Of a DNA stretch of 64,000 nucleotides, positions 31,750 through 46,799 are shown one piece after another (position 1 is the first letter of the stretch; each line of letters starts with the position of its first letter). This stretch comes from Tetradesmus obliquus. Lineage: Eukaryota > Chlorophyta > Chlorophyceae > Sphaeropleales > Scenedesmaceae. Made by a program: the position numbers and the translations under genes. The stretch covers positions 3,038,001 through 3,102,000 of the forward strand of contig CP126200.1 of NCBI GenBank assembly GCA_030272155.1, read 5' to 3'. The notes below the pieces were generated by a model. That model was not told the origin of the DNA. It made no database searches and was given only the letters and a program-made list of their open reading frames with translations.

Positions 31750-32224
31750 GGTGCTTGGGGTGGCAGCGGCAGCAGGGGTAGCAAGACCTCGCTTGTGGTG
31801 GGAACTGTGCTGCTGCTGGCAGAGCAGCTTCCAGCAGTTTTGCCGGCAAGGCTTCTCAGCGACCTTACCAATGCCCCCACAAAAGCCAGCGGCAGCAGCA
31901 GCAACAGTAGCAGCAGCAGCATGGAGTGGGAGGCAGACACAGCAGTTCCTGCTGGCGCAGATGATTACACAAGGGCATCGTACACAGGAGGCGAGGATCT
32001 ATCCGCAGCAGCAGCAGCAGCAGCAGCAGCGGCGGCGGCAGCAGCAGCAAGTGTGCTGCGAGCATATGCAGCAATAAGGCTGATGTCTTGCCTGTCATAC
32101 GATGCTGTAAGGTTGCTGCCTGAGCAGCTAGCACTACAACTTCAGCAGGCAGTCACAGCGAGCCTGCAGGTGCTGTCAGTGCTGAGTCATGCTCACCTGC
32201 TGCCCTCAGCGGGCAGCAGCACAA

Positions 32225-32259
<35 letters not shown>

Positions 32260-33247
32260 CACCCTGGCAGCAGCAGCGGCAGTAGCTCTGCAAGTGCGTC
32301 GTGGCTGCAGCAGCTGCAGGACTGCCTGCACGGCACTTTAACTGCAAGTGCTCCATCCCAGGCGCTGCAGTGTTGTGATCTGCAGAGTGATGCTGCTTGG
32401 CTAGCAGCACTGCCAGCTCTTGTTGGCCTGTTGAAGCGCCCATCCCTTGGCTTCCTGTACGCTTTACGCGGCCTGCCAAGGCAGCTTCCACACTCGCACT
32501 GGCAGCCACAGCCACAACAGCAGCAAAAGGGGCAGCAGCTGCACCCAGCTACCCTGGCAGCAGCAGCATGTGGCCCTGCAGCAGCCAGCTTTGCAGACGC
32601 AGTGCTGCTCATGTGCCGGCAGCTGGCAGCAATTAGCCGTGAGCTACCTGCTGAAGCAGCAAGCAGCACACTGCTGGGAGCTGTGCTGGCTCTGGCGCCT
32701 GGGCTGCAAGACCTGCTGCAGCTGCATCAGCAGCTGCCACCGCTGCTGCAGCAGCTTGCACCCCGCAACCGTGGCTGCCACGTCACTGCAGCACACCGCA
32801 TCAGGGCGGCTGTGAATGCTGCAATGCAGCTGGCGTCTGTTGGGGAGCTGCTGCAATGTTGGAGCAGCCTTGCAGGCCAGGGCTTGCTAGAAGACTTCAG
32901 GCAGGCCATGCAGCAGGCAGTGCTGGCGGCTGCTGTGCAAGATAACAGCAACAGCAGTAACGGCCACGGTGGCAATGCTGGTGCAGCTGGCAGCAGCATG
33001 CTTGCCACAAGCAGCAGCCGCCCGGCTGCTGCCCACACTTCCACAGGAGGCTCTGCAGCTGTAGCATCGTCAGCAGGTGCAGCCAGCGGCAGCAGCACTG
33101 GGTACCTTGACAGTGCAGCAGCTGCTGCAGATAGCTGGGAGGTGTGGAGCGGTGAACTTCTATTTGGAGGCTTGTTTGATGGCGGGCCAGCACAGCTGCT
33201 GCAGCTGCTGCTGCAATGTGGCCAGTCCAGTGGCAGCAGCTACACGA

Positions 33248-33285
<38 letters not shown>

Positions 33286-36200
33286 TGCTGCTGGTCGCCA
33301 TTTGTGTCTTTCCACCTGGTGCCTGCTGCACTGCAGCAGCTGCTGGCAGGTAGAGCAGATACACAAGCCAGTGCAGATGGAACAGCACAACCAAAAGCAG
33401 CAGCAGCAGCAGCAGCAGCAACAGCATTGGGTGGAGGCCGTGCAGGCGTAGTCGGAGCAGACTTGCTGACTGCATCACCAGAAGAGCAGTGCCAGGTAGC
33501 CCCATCAGGCACTACAGCCAGCAAACAGTTTGCTGAGGATGTGGTGGCTGTCGTGTGGCAGTGGCTGCTGCGGCAGCCAGCACCATCAGCTAGCAGCTCA
33601 AGAGCAGCAGCAGCAGCAGCATGTGCTGGCAAGCAACCTCAGATTGCAACGCTGTACTGTGCAGCTGAGCACCTGGTGAGGCACTGCCCTGTGTTGCAGC
33701 TCTTAGAAGCTGAGCATGAGGCCCAGATGGTCCAGCTCCTGACAGCAGCAGCAGCAGCAGCAGCAGCAACAGCAGATACAGGCATGCTGCCAACCAGCCA
33801 GCAGCAGTGGCGGCAGCAGCAGTTGGACGCCACTCACACTGGCCAGCAGCAGACAGGCGTCCATGCTGCTGCTCGAAGCAGCAGGCCTTCGTTGCTGCAT
33901 CACCTGCTGCATGTGCTGGCAGTTGAGCTGACAGCTGCTGTGCAGCAGCATGGGCAGCTGCTGCAGGTGCTGCAAGCAGCTAGGGTGATCAGCTGCAGCT
34001 GCAGGCCTTTGCTGCAGCAGCACAACTTGCAGACGCTGCATCAGTGCATCGAAGCTGACTCTTGTGCAGCAGCCTCAGCTGCTGCACAGAGTATTCAGCA
34101 GCGTGTGTGCAGCAGCTGGGAGACTGCAGATGTGTATGTGTCAGCAGTGCTTGCAATTGCAGCAGGTAGCAAGGGGTGCAGTAACCTGCTGTATGCCAGC
34201 TGTTCAGCTGCTGGTCATGGGCAGCAGCAGCTGTCAAGCGCAGCAGCAGGTTCAGCACACAGCCAAGTGGAGCAGTGGCAGACTGTCACCACCAAGCGCC
34301 AAAGACAGCGCTACAGCCAGCCAGCTGCACTATCAGCAGCGCTGCTGCAGCAGCAGCAGGAGCATCGGCAATCAGCAGCAGTGTCAAACCTGCAGCAGCA
34401 GATGCTGCTGCTGCTGGCAGACTGCATGGTTGATGAGTCAGCCAGCCCAGCCAGCATGAGCAGCGCTGCAACAAGTGTGCGTGTTCCACTCCTGCAAAGC
34501 ATAGACGACCTTTTGTATGGTCACCCGCTGTGGCTCAAGCTGCTGCATGGCGTGTACACTGCTGAACAGCTGCATGGCGTGTACACTGCTGAACAGCTGC
34601 ATGGCGTGGACACTGCTGAACAGCTGCATGGCGTGTACACTGCTGAACAGCTGCATGGCGTGGACACTGCTGAACAGCTGCATGGCGTGTACACTGCTGA
34701 ACAGCTGCATGGCGTGGACACTGCTGAACAGCTGCATGGCGTGTACACTGCTGAACAGCTGCATGGCGTGGACACTGCTGAACAGCTGCATGGCGTGTAC
34801 ACTGCTGAACAGCTGCATGGCGTGGACACTGCTGAACAGCTGCATGGCGTGTACACTGCTGAACAGCTGCATGGCGTGGACACTGCTGAACAGCGCGCCA
34901 GCAGCACACGCATGTACGACAGCAGCAGCAGCAACAGCAGGAGCAGAAACTGTGGTGGGGACGGCGGTGATGAGGTTGATAGGGTTGGCCAGCTGGGCTC
35001 AGGCATGCTGCATCCTGTAACCAGCAAGGTCATCAGCTTTGTGTGCAACCTTACATACCAGCTGCAATCAGGCTGCATTCAGTGCAGCAGCTGCAGCTGC
35101 AGCGGCATCCTCTGCTTCAGCTAGCAGCAGCTGTGCATGCAGTGCAGATGGTGAACCTAGCGGATGCAGCTGCCGGCATCAGCTGCAGTGCTGGTGTCGC
35201 AGCTGCTGCATTTGAAGGCATCAGCTGCGCTGCTGGTGTGGCAGCTGCTGCATTTGAAGGCATCAGCTGCACTGCAAATGCTGTGGCAGCTGCTGCATTT
35301 GAAGGCATCAGCTGCAGTGCTGGTGTCGCAGCTGCTGCATTTGAAGGCATCAGCTGCGCTGCTGGTGTGGCAGCTGCTGCATTTGAAGGCATCAGCTGCA
35401 CTGCAAATGCTGTGGCAGCTGCTGCATTTGAAGGCATCAGCTGCAGTGCTGGTGTGGCAGCTGCTGCATTTGAAGGCATCAGCTGCAGTGCTGGTGTCGC
35501 AGCTGCTGCATTTGAAGGCATCAGCTGCACTGCAAATGCTGTGGCAGCTGCTGCATTTGAAGGCATCAGCTGCAGTGCTGGTGTGGCAGCTGCTGCATTT
35601 GAAGGCATCAGCTGCAGTGCTGGTGTCGCAGCTGCTGCATTTGAAGGCATCAGCTGCACTGCAAATGCTGTGGCAGCTGCTCTGGAGGCAGCAGATGCAG
35701 CACTGCAACAGCACGCACATCAGCAGCAGCTTCTAGATGCGTTTTACGCTATCGTCTGCCCTTCGCTGGATGCTACAGCTGACTTGGCTGCTTACGTAAC
35801 AGACATGAGCAGCATGGAGGCAAGGCTGCACAGCTGCGCGGTTGAAGATGTGGGCAGTGAGGCATTTTGGGGAATGCATTGGCAGCCACTGCAAGCTGCT
35901 GCACAGGCACAGGGGCTGCTGGGCCTGACAGTGTTTCGCAACAGCCTCAGGCACTTTGCAGCAGCTGCAGCTGCAGCTGCAGCGGCAGAGGATGACAGTG
36001 CAGTCCAGGCAGCTTGTGGCGGCGTTGCGCGGGGCAGCTGGTCAGGGCAAGGCCTTGATGATGCCGGCATGGAAGAGCAGCCTGTAGCTGCTGCTGCTGC
36101 TGCCGGCAGCAGCAGGCGCGTTGCTGATGTTGTGCAGCTCATGCCGCAGCTGCTGCAGCACTTCCAGGCGCAATGGGCGGCAGCCACTGAGCTACAGCCA

Positions 36201-37889
36201 AACCGGGCAGGCAGCAGCAGCAGCAGGCAAGCTGGCCCGTCAGTTGCTGCTGTGCTGGAGCTGTGGGCGAGTGAGCAGGCGCCTGACGTGGCAGCTGAGT
36301 ATGCCGCTGTGCAGCATTTTGGTGCTCAGCAAGCCCCAACCAGCCACACAGCAGCTGGCGCAGCAGCTGGCACAGCAAACGGCACAGCAATGGCACCTGC
36401 AGCAGTCCTGCCTTCCAGTGTGGTTGCTGCACTGCTGCGCCTGCACCACGCCAGCCGTGAGTGTGCCCTGGGAGAGCAGCTGCAGCAGCTGCAGCCTGCT
36501 TTCAGCCTGTCTGCCTCGCCGCTGCTGGCAGCAGTGCAGCTGCTGCCAAAGCAGCCGCTGAGCGAGCTGCAGACGCCAGCTGTGCAGCTTGCTGAAGCAT
36601 TTGAAGGAGTTGAAGCGGGCTTGGGGCAGCTGGCTGGGCAGCTGGGGCTGTTGCAGCAGCTGGGGAGGAGTGAGGCGCTGCAAGCATTCCTTGCTGCTGC
36701 ATCTACAGATGATTTGAGGCGGCTGGTTGATGGGGCAGAAGACCTTGGTGGGTGCGGCTGCGGCGTATTTTTGTGTGTATGTCCTTGCCCTGCGGTGTGG
36801 GTGTGTCATGTTTACCATGTCTAGGCTCTAGTTTCAGTGGCGGTGGCAGCACCAGAGTGCAGATTTGCATTGGCGGTGTACGACATCCTATGCTCAAGAC
36901 ATCTGCCCAACAAGTGCAGCAGATGAGCTAGGTGCGAGGCGGTTGTGAATCACACGCACTGTGATGCAAACAAACAGCGTGCTTCACAGCGCTGCCCTGA
37001 AACCTGTACGCTGATGAAACCAGTTCAGGGCGCAGGATCGCACCCTCATACTGTGCATGCTTGCCATGTAGTAAAAGGTCAGCTGTTTGGTCGCTGGATG
37101 TGGTGGACCCCTCCATCAAATAGCGCTTCAACATGCTTTACTCCTTTGCGCAGTAGAGTCGGTGATGCGTCACAAAAACAACAGTTTCCGTCAACAGCAA
37201 TCGTTTCTTTGCTGCTGGTCTGTTTGCTGCGCCGTGCAGGTGACAGCTCCGTACGCGCTGCAGTGCTGTCAGACTTGCTGGAGGTGAGCCGCCTGCTGCA
37301 GCAGCTCAAAGCATTGGCACAACTACTGGGACAGCAACCCTCGAGCAGCTGCTGCAAGGACTTGCAGCAGCAGGCACAGCGGCAGCTACGCTGCAAGCCA
37401 TGCACAGCAAACGAGCAGCAGCAGGAGCAGTTGCCAGTAGCCATGCAGGCTCATCATCCTCAGCCGCAGCAGCGCAGCGGGTGTCAGCTGCTGCGCTGGC
37501 TGCTGCGTTCAGCCGCATGGCAGCACAGCTGCAGGTGTGCAATGAGAATGTGCACAGTTTCAAGGCCCTGTATGCGCGGCTGGTTTCAGATAGGGCAGAG
37601 CTGACCAGGGAGGTGGTGCTCAAGGTGATGCTGCATGGCACATACACCTTCGCCACAGCAGCAGCTGCAGCAGCAGCAGCAGCAACGGAGGCAGTGGATG
37701 AGGATGTTGTTCTAGTGGAGGACGGTCGGGATTTGCAGATTCTGCACTGCCAAGTCGAAGCAGCATGCAGCTATCCTAGGAGCAGTGCCACGTGCAGCAA
37801 CACCCAGAGCAGCAGCGCTGCAGAGCGCACCGTGAGACAGCTGCCAATGCGTGAGTTGCAGGAGCTGCGCAGCAGGGTGCTGCTGCTGT

Positions 37890-37942
<53 letters not shown>

Positions 37943-40900
37943 GTTACCAGCCATGCTGCTGCTGGCACTGCTGCTGTCACTGCTGCTGCTGCGCCCATGG
38001 AGGTAGATGGACGTGTTGTCACACATACAACTGGCCCATCAAGCAACCTGCTCCCTCTGTTTGCAGAGGAAGTCAGCACCGCAAGCGAGGTGGCATCAGT
38101 GGCAGGGCAGCTGCTAGAGCTAGGCTGCTTCAGCTACCGCACCTGGCAGCAGCACCTGCCAGCAACAGCAGACGCAGCACAGCGCCTGCAGCAGCTGCAG
38201 CAGCTGCTGGCTGAGCTGCAGGAGGACTTGGCGGCTTGGAGGCAGCAGCTGGCTGCAGCGCAGGCTGGCTGCAGTTGGCTGAACTACTTCCACCCACGGC
38301 AGCTGTTCCTGCTGCAGCATGTGCTCTGCAGAGCGGGTGCTTCGGAAGCTGAGCCGTCACAGCACGAGCGCCTGGCTGCACTGGCCGTACTGCAGTTTGT
38401 GCAGCCGGCTCTACAGCAGCAGCAGCTTGCAGAAGTACTGGTGTAGATGCAGCAGCAACTCACGGTGGCAGCTTGGGTGCAGCACCAGGCAGGATGCTGC
38501 CAGACATCTTCAGTGAAAGTGGCGACTCAGCAAGCAATGCTCACACCCGTGCACTGAAGCTTAGCCCGCTAAAGGCAGCAGCTGCTGCACTGCTGCTGCA
38601 GGCACATGCCAGCCCAGCAGTGCAGGCAGCAGCAGCCGTGTGTGGCCGGCTGGCAGCTGCTTTAGACACGCTGTTCAGCAAGGAAGCCACCTTTCCCCAG
38701 GAATACCTCCAGGACGCATCAAATGCTATTGCAGATTCTGCAAGTGTGGTGGCGGATGCTGCAGCAGCGGAGGCAGAGGGACAGCCAACTGCCAAGTACA
38801 TGGACAGCAGCAGCAGCACAGGCAGCAAGGGGCTGGTCACGATAGTTTGGACGGAAGCAGAGGCCAGCAGCATTGCTGTGCTGCTTGAGGCGCGTGCTGC
38901 TGCAGGGTGTGCTGCGCCTCAGCCCTCGGAGGTTCTGTTCTGCAGCAGCAGCACCACCTGGTGGGAGGTGCAGCTGCTGCTGCAGCGCTGCTTCCCTGCA
39001 CTAGCACTCGCAGCTGCAGGGGCTCAACCAGCCACTTATGGCGGCAGCACAGACAGCAGCAGCAGCAGCAGCAGCAGGACTAGCCATCGCCATGAGAGCA
39101 GCGTGGCGCAGGCAGTGACGCTGTGTACGCTTTGCGACGCTGATGCTCTGCCGCTCAGCTTCCAGACCCGCCTGCTGCAGCAGCTGCAGCTGATCCATGC
39201 TTGGCATGCAGATGCTGCTGCTGCTTATGTGGCGAGCAGGCTGATCATCACATGCAGCGGACACAGCTCATACGTAGCAACTCAGCTGGCAGCACATGCC
39301 ACAGCAGACATTGCTCAGGCAGATCAGGGCAGCAGGAGCCCAGCGTGGCTTCAGATCCAGCATGCTGACAGCACACCGGGCGAGCTTGGGCTGCTGCTGC
39401 AGCGCATTCTGCAGGAGCAGGGCAGCTGTGCACTGGTGTTGACGTCAGACCTGCCTGGGCAGGGCAAAACAACAGCAGCAGCCCGGCTTGCTGCTGAGCA
39501 GGGGAAGCAGCTGTACCATGTGCTGCTTACTGATGACATGGCAGCAGCAACAGCAGCAACAGCAGCAGAGCCAGCAGCAGCAGCAGTCATCAGCCAACTG
39601 CAAGGCTGGGATCCGGCACAGCAGGTGCTGCACCTGCAGCTGCTTGGCTGCAGCAGCTCTAAGCACATTGAAGAGCTGCTGTTTGGTCTGCTTGTGCTGT
39701 CACATGTGACTGAAGGGATGCAGGCCTACCACCGGCCGCAAGGACCGTGCAGTATTGTGGTGGAAGTTGGGAACAGCATGGTGGGTAGTGGCCTGCTGCA
39801 GCAGCTGCCGCTGCTTGCTGCAGCACAGCAGGTCGCGAACCTTCAGGTGCTGCTGCCGCCAGCAGCACAAAGCATTCTTGCAAGCAGCAGCAGTGGCAGC
39901 AGTCATGTTTGCCATGCTGGTTTCTGGCGGCTGCATTGCTGCTTTGACTGGCAGCAGCTTGACACCACACCTGCAGACATGCAGCTGCTGTGCACGTACC
40001 TAGCCCTGCAGCAGTCAGGCCAGCTGGATGTAGTTGCAGTTGCAGTCGAACCTGACGGCAGCGTGGCAGCAGACTGTGCTGCATTCGTGCCTGATGCCGC
40101 CACCTGCCAGCGGCTTCTGCGGCAAGTGTTTGCAGCCGGAGCAGACGGTGTGATGACATATAGCCTGCTTAAGACCTTTGTCAGCATAGCAGCACGGCAG
40201 CTGCGGCGCATGTCAGGAAGCTGGTTCTTCCACCCATCTACGCTGCAGTGGGTGCAGAATGGCGGGCAGTGCAGAGTGCGTAGCCAACTGCTGACTGCAA
40301 TTTTGGAGGCCGCTGCCAGCTTTGCATTAATCAGCTGCAGCGCAGTGCGCAGCACGCAGCGTCAGCACCACCAGGCAGCTAGCACAGGAGCAGCGCTAGA
40401 TGCAGGGTTGCAGCTTGCAGGTCAGCTGGTCAGACAGTAACCACCTGCTGCTGCTGTTCAATGCAGCAGACAACCACCAGAGCATTACTGCCTTGTACAG
40501 GCAGCGGCAGCACGTACCTCAAAGCTTCCAGCAGCTGCCGGCTAGCCAATCTGCGCTGCACTCAGATGCCTTTAGGACAGCAGGGGGCTTGGTGGATTAT
40601 GCAGCGCTGGGTAGCTCAGAACTGTTAGAGACGCTGCTGACGCTTGTCAGCAGCGGCAGCCACGCGCACAGGGATGCACGCTGGGCGGTGCTTGCTGCAG
40701 TGCCGTACATCCTGACGCCTGACAACCTGCTGAAGATGAGTTTCATTTACCTGCGGGTGCAGGCTGGGCAGCCGGCGGTGATGATGGGAGACACATGTGA
40801 GTCCTTGTGCATGTACTGTACCAGCTTACTGCATACTTCAACATCATGGCTGCTTGATGTTTACAGATCTGCTCACCCCGCCAGCCGCAACGTATGCATT

Positions 40901-43900
40901 TATGATCACTGCCTATTGCTTGGTTTGAATAAAATACGAGCCACCTAGTTCTAGCTGCAAAAATTGCGCAGCCAGTGAGCTGGCGCTGGCTGGAATTGGG
41001 ACGCCACTGACTTGAGCACTAACAGGAACAGCCTGGGTAGTTGCTGTACAACAGCATAAAAATGTGGAGTGATGCGAAGAAACATCAGACTCAAGACCTT
41101 GTGTGTGTGCACATGCGCGCTGGTGTTTATGTTTGCAGGCTGCGGCAAGACAAGCCTACTGAAGTTCCTGGCAGATGCAGCCGGCGTGAAGCTGTGTGTG
41201 CTCAACGTGCATGGCGGCACCAGCAGCAAGCAGATCCTGCAGGCAGTCGACAGCGCAGAGAGAACGGCAACACTGTACCCACGACAGCAGGCAAGTTGGG
41301 CAAGTTGGGGGGCCGTGCCGCTGGTTGTTATGCGTGCTGTGCAGCTGTAACATCATTGGTGTTGCTGTCACTGCTGCTGCTGCCGCTGCTTTTCCATGTC
41401 CTGCTGGTAGATGCGTCCTACACGTGTGCTACAACATGTCTAGTCTAAGCCCAGCTTGCCAAACCACCGCCCCTGCAGGTGTGGGAGGTGTGGCTGTTCC
41501 TTGATGAGTCCAACACCTGCACCCACCAAGGCATCATTGCATCTCTCATCAGCCACAGGCAGCTGCCAAGAAACCGCAGCCTGCACCCAGCAGTAGTACC
41601 CATGGCAGCAGTGAACCCTTACCGCCTCAAACCCACCAGCAGCAGCGCTGCTGCCACCAACAGCAGCAGCAGCAGCAGCAGCAGTAGCTGCGTGGTGCCC
41701 AGTGCAGGGCTGACGGGCAAGCTTCCTGCTGCTGCAAGTGGGCTGGCTCGGCTGGTGTACACTGTGCAGCCGCTGCCAGAGACTGTGATGGACCATGTGT
41801 GGTGAGTGGTTGCGGCATCTGGGGTTGCACTGGGGTCTGATAGTTGAATGGTGCAAAGTTGGCTGCTGCAATGTAAGAAGCACGGTGCTTTGCAGAGTGG
41901 GGTAGCAGCTGTTGCCACAGCCTTGCGGACGGTGCAGCGGTCGTGAAAGTACACTGTACGGAGGTGTGTTTATCATGCTGTGTGTATGCTGGCACATGTC
42001 GAGGCATGTGAACACCAGCAGACATACCCAGTCCTTGTGACCGGGTGTTTCATCCACAGAAAGCCTCCTTTGCTTCAGTAGTACATATTGCCATGCACAG
42101 CCACAAGCACACATATAGTATGCGTGTCACTTGCCCTGCTGCAGGGACTTTGGTGTGCTGAGTGCCACTGACGAGCAAGGCTACATCACCGCCATGGTAG
42201 CCGGCTGGCAGGCGCCCATGCTGCCCAACAGCGCTGGCAGCAGCAGCAGCAGCAGCAGCAGTGGCGGCTGCTGCAGCCAGCTTGATCCAGCCCTGCTGGT
42301 TGATGTGCTGTGTAGCTCACAGCGCTTCATCCGCAGCTGTGGCCATCCGTGGGACGTCAGCTTGAGGGATGTGCGGCGCTGCATCAGGCTGGCGTGGTGA
42401 GGGCACAGGCTGCCGCAGCTGCACTGCGTAGTTCTTTATGACGGTGTGCTGTCATGGTCACCTGCTTCAGGCACTAGCCCAGTGCGCTGCTGCATTTAAT
42501 GGCAGTGCTTCAACGGCTGCGCTGTACCAGTACCACAATGACGGTGTACCTCCTGCTGCTGGAACGCCTGCAGCTGGTTTGAGGCCAACATGTTCAACAG
42601 GCCGAAGCCCCGCCGCAGACCCGTCACTTCAATTCTCTGGCAGCAGAACCCCTTTGCTGCACTCGCCGGCAGCCTCCTCCAAGCCTACAGCCAGGAGCAG
42701 CAGCAGCAGGCACGTGTGCAGCTGCAAGGCCTGGTGCTTGCGCTGCTGCACACCTACCACTCACGGCTGGCTTGCAGGAATGCACGGCAGCGGTACCTGC
42801 AGCAGCTTGTAGCTGCGTTCAGGCGGCATGGCAAGACCACATCTGTGGAGGACCTGCTGGCAATCCTGCGGGCTGAGCAGGAGGACTACCTGCGCCGCAT
42901 GGAGCTGCCGCCTGGCATTGCTGTGAATGAGGCGCTGCGCGAGAACGTGTTTGTGGCGCTGGTGTGCATGCTGAACAAGATTCCAATCTTCCTGGTGAGA
43001 GACCGCGGCCCTGGCTATGTCCTAATCGTGTTATTCGTATGCCAAATGTGGTAGTAACAGATCGTTGGACGGGACCAGCAAACAGGAGTTCAAGAACCGC
43101 GTCTTCTATACACCAAGAGCAGTTTGCTCCATGCAGCTGGAGCAGCCGGAGCCAGCCATGTCTGCTGCATTCTGCGTGGTGATGTACAGGCCACATCTTC
43201 TGGCTGCGCACCACGGAATGCGTGCTGCTGTGCATGTCATATCATCCAATGTGTTTGGCGAGGTAGTAAAAGCTGCAACCCGTGTTTTGTGCCGCACGGC
43301 TGCAATTGGTGTCTAGGTGTGGGTTGTGTAGCAAGTGCAGTTCGCGCCAATCGCTGCAGCAAACAAGACCAGCCATGCGTGCTGGGTTCTGTGTGGCGGG
43401 TGTACTGCTTGCTGTAAATGGCGTTCACCCTGCTGTCAGCCACTGATTTGTGCTACTGTACTGTCCATCACCTGCATGCCAGGTGGGCAAGCCTGGCAGC
43501 AGCAAGAGTCTGGCGCTGCGCCTCATCAACGCCAACCTGAGGGGCGTGGACTCGGGTGACCCCTTCTACAGGCAGCTGCCCACAGTGAGTATACTCAAGT
43601 TCCGCACAGCCAGCTGCGTGTGTTGGCTAGGCACCTTTTGTGCGAGCACAGCGGCCGAGTGTTATGGCGGCAGATTGCATCACTGATGCATACTGCCTCA
43701 GCGTGCTAGGCGCCTGGTCCTCTGCCCATTGTGCTTGCCTGCAGAGTCATCAACAATCGGCAACCCATGCGCAATCTGTGTCTTCATCTTCTGTCGACAG
43801 TCGAGCATTCCTGCCATGACACTCTCTACTGTGTGGCTGTTGTCATGCTGCGCAACTGCCTGCTGCATGGCAGCTGATGTTCTTCAGCTTCCAGGGCTCG

Positions 43901-44371
43901 GTCATCCACCTCTGAGGGCATCACCAAGACCTTTGCTGCAGCCAAGGCTGCTGCTGCTGCAGCCGGCGCGGGCACCATTGCTGTGGTGCTGGATGAAGTG
44001 GGGCTGGCTGAGATCTCGCCACACAACCCACTCAAGATGCGCTGCCGCTGCTGCTGCTGCTGCTGCCTGCTGTTGCTGCTGCTGCTGCTCCGGGCTTTCT
44101 GCTTCTCCTGCTTCTGAACTTGGGCATGGTGTTGCAGGGATCCGTGGGCATGTAAGGCAGCCGAAACGTGCATGCAGCTGGCATTGCATCCAGGTTGACC
44201 TGCTCTCACACACAATTTGCATCAGAGGCCAGCACTACTGTTGCTACAAGCGGGTACAGGCGAGGTAGGCGAACAAGTATGGCAAGCAATCGTGCGCAGC
44301 CGCAGCTGCAGAAACAAGGCCGGCACGTGTGTGCCACTAGCAGCCTGCGAGACGCTGCAAACTGGCTTGCT

Positions 44372-44416
<45 letters not shown>

Positions 44417-46760
44417 AGGCGCTGCATGCAGAGCTGGAACCTGGCTACCCTGCAGAGTGCCCTGAGGTGGCAGTGGTGGGCATCAGCAACTGGGCCCTGG
44501 ATGCTGCAAAGCTGAGCAGGGCGGTGCTGCTTTCCAGGTGGGGCTGTGCTGCTGCTGCTGCTGCTGCTGGTGCTTATGACATCCCCTGCTACATGCGCAT
44601 CTCCAGAGGGCGGGCTGCAGTCGCAGCAGCATCAGTCTGAAGCATTGTTCTGGACTTTATGCAGCAGATGTGATTGCAGATCATTAGTTGTCTGATGCCT
44701 GACCAGCAACAACTCAGGTTGCCCTACGCCGCACACATGTACCAGAACGCCGGGGTTGCAACTGCTGCTTGTCCTGAAACGTTTCGGGTGTAATCTTGCA
44801 GGCCAGAGCCTGATGAAGCTGATCTGGCAGCCACAGCCACCACCATCTGGCAGGCAGCACATGCAGCAGCGCCAGATGCAGCTAAGGCACGTGCGCTGCA
44901 GGCAGTGGCAGCAGCCTACTATGCACACTACCGCAGCCAGGCGCAGCCAGACTTCCATGGGCTGAGGGACTTCTACCCGCTCATCAGCAGCCTGAGGCTG
45001 CAGCCGCAGCTGTTGGCTGTGCAGCTGTACAGGGCAGTGCTGCGCAACTTTGGAGGCCCACAGGAGGTGCTGCAGCAGGTAGGCTTGCATGCGCAATGGC
45101 AACAATGTTTGTTGCTGTTGGTGCCCTTGTGAGCCAGTCAGGAGCCTGCAAAGCACATAGGAACAGGAATAGGAACAGCGGGTGCTTCTGTGGCCATCAC
45201 CCTTGGATTCTGTCCGTCCATTTGCAATATGGCTGGTTGTGATGATTCAAACCTACCTCAGTTGACAGGGCCCTCGAGCCATGCAGCATGAGATTCAACG
45301 ATGTGCAGTAGTGAGCAGGAGTTGAAACATCCTGCCACTGCCCTTCACCTGCTGCCATTGTAAGTGAGCCTCTCGTTGGCTCCTGACTGGGGTTCCCACT
45401 CCTCAATGAGTGGAGCATGTACTGTAATGTACTGTAAAGTAATGTAATGTAATGTAATGTAATGTAATGTAATGTAATGTGGGGACAGTAGCTCCAACAA
45501 GGCAACTTGCCTGGCTGGTTGCAACAGAAGATCTGTAGGTGATAACGGCGCGCTGCTCTCATTGCACCCCGCCTGCAGGTGATCCAGTCATTCACGCAGC
45601 ATGTGGTGCCACCTCCGCAGTCCTGCCTGCCTCATGTGCTGGAGCTGATTCAAGACAACTTGCAGGACAGGGATGCCAGGTGAGGCCTGGTGGGAAACTG
45701 AACTTGTGTGTGTATCTGCCTGAGCCTGCCGCATCGTTCTAATGCTGAGCAACGCGACCTTCCTGGCAGTTGCAGCTTGAGCATGGAGACAGCTGTCTGT
45801 GTGGCCTGCATTGTTGACACGCCATGTCCTTTGACCTGCTGTGCTGTATCGCAGGCACCTCCTGCTCATCAGCAGCAGCGACATCGCTGCAGATGTTGTT
45901 CGGCACAACCTGAGCTCTGGGCAGCAGCAACAGCAGCAGCAGCAGGTTCAGCAGCAGCAGCAGCAGCAGCAGCGCCAAGTGTCGGTGGTGTGGGGCAGCC
46001 CATGGCCTGGTGATCAGACTGATGCATACAAGTACAGGTAAGGCTGAAGCTGCAGGACACCACGGTTCATTCAAGTTGCCTGTCAACTAAGCGTATGCGC
46101 ACACCAATCTTGCCGCCGTGATCTGGGTACTGGGTACACACAAAAGGATGTTTCTATCATATCATGCAGGGCAGAGTAATGTGGCACTGCTTCATCCATC
46201 ATGCGTCAATCTTCATGTGGCTTGCCATCTGCTTTAGGATGATTAGAACTGGCATGCAGTCCACACAAACAGCAGCAGTCGCTTGCGCTGCACTGCTGCC
46301 TCGTCATCTATAGTAGATATGCTCACTCCTCAATTCTGGTGCTGCTGCTGCTGCTGCTGCTGCTGCTGCAGCCTGCTGGACCGCGTTTTGCTGCACATGG
46401 AGCTGGGCCACACGCTCATCCTGGGAGACTGCGGCATCTTTGGCGCGCTGTATGACATGCTGAACCAGAACTACGCAGTTGTAGGCGGCCGCCGCAATTG
46501 CCGCATTGCACTGGGGCCGCACTCCAACCCCATGTGCGCTGTGCATGACAACTTTAGGGCTGTGGTGATCATGACCCCAGCGCAGGCAGCTGCAGCTGAC
46601 CCTTCGCTGCTGAACAGGTTTGAGAAGCAGTGGCTGGATGCAAGCCAGCTGCTGCCTGCCAGCCACCAGCAGCTGCTGCTGCGGCCGCTGCAGCAGTGGG
46701 TGGACGTGCTGGGTGCAGCTAGCAGTGCCTATGGCAGCAGCCGCCAAACAGGAGGCACAG

Positions 46761-46799
<39 letters not shown>

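Noticed and set aside
34438..35078. Long open frames in all frames across the 27-bp minisatellite (for example minus-strand MQLFSSVHA repeats)
   Set aside because: A 27-bp repeat without stops is open in several frames; only the plus frame continuous with mysterin-like sequence on its left is supported.
44037..44418. AT-AC (U12-type) intron in the mysterin-like AAA module
   Set aside because: The 5' end ATGCGC does not match the U12 donor ATATCC and the intron ends in CAG; a mutated GT donor fits better.
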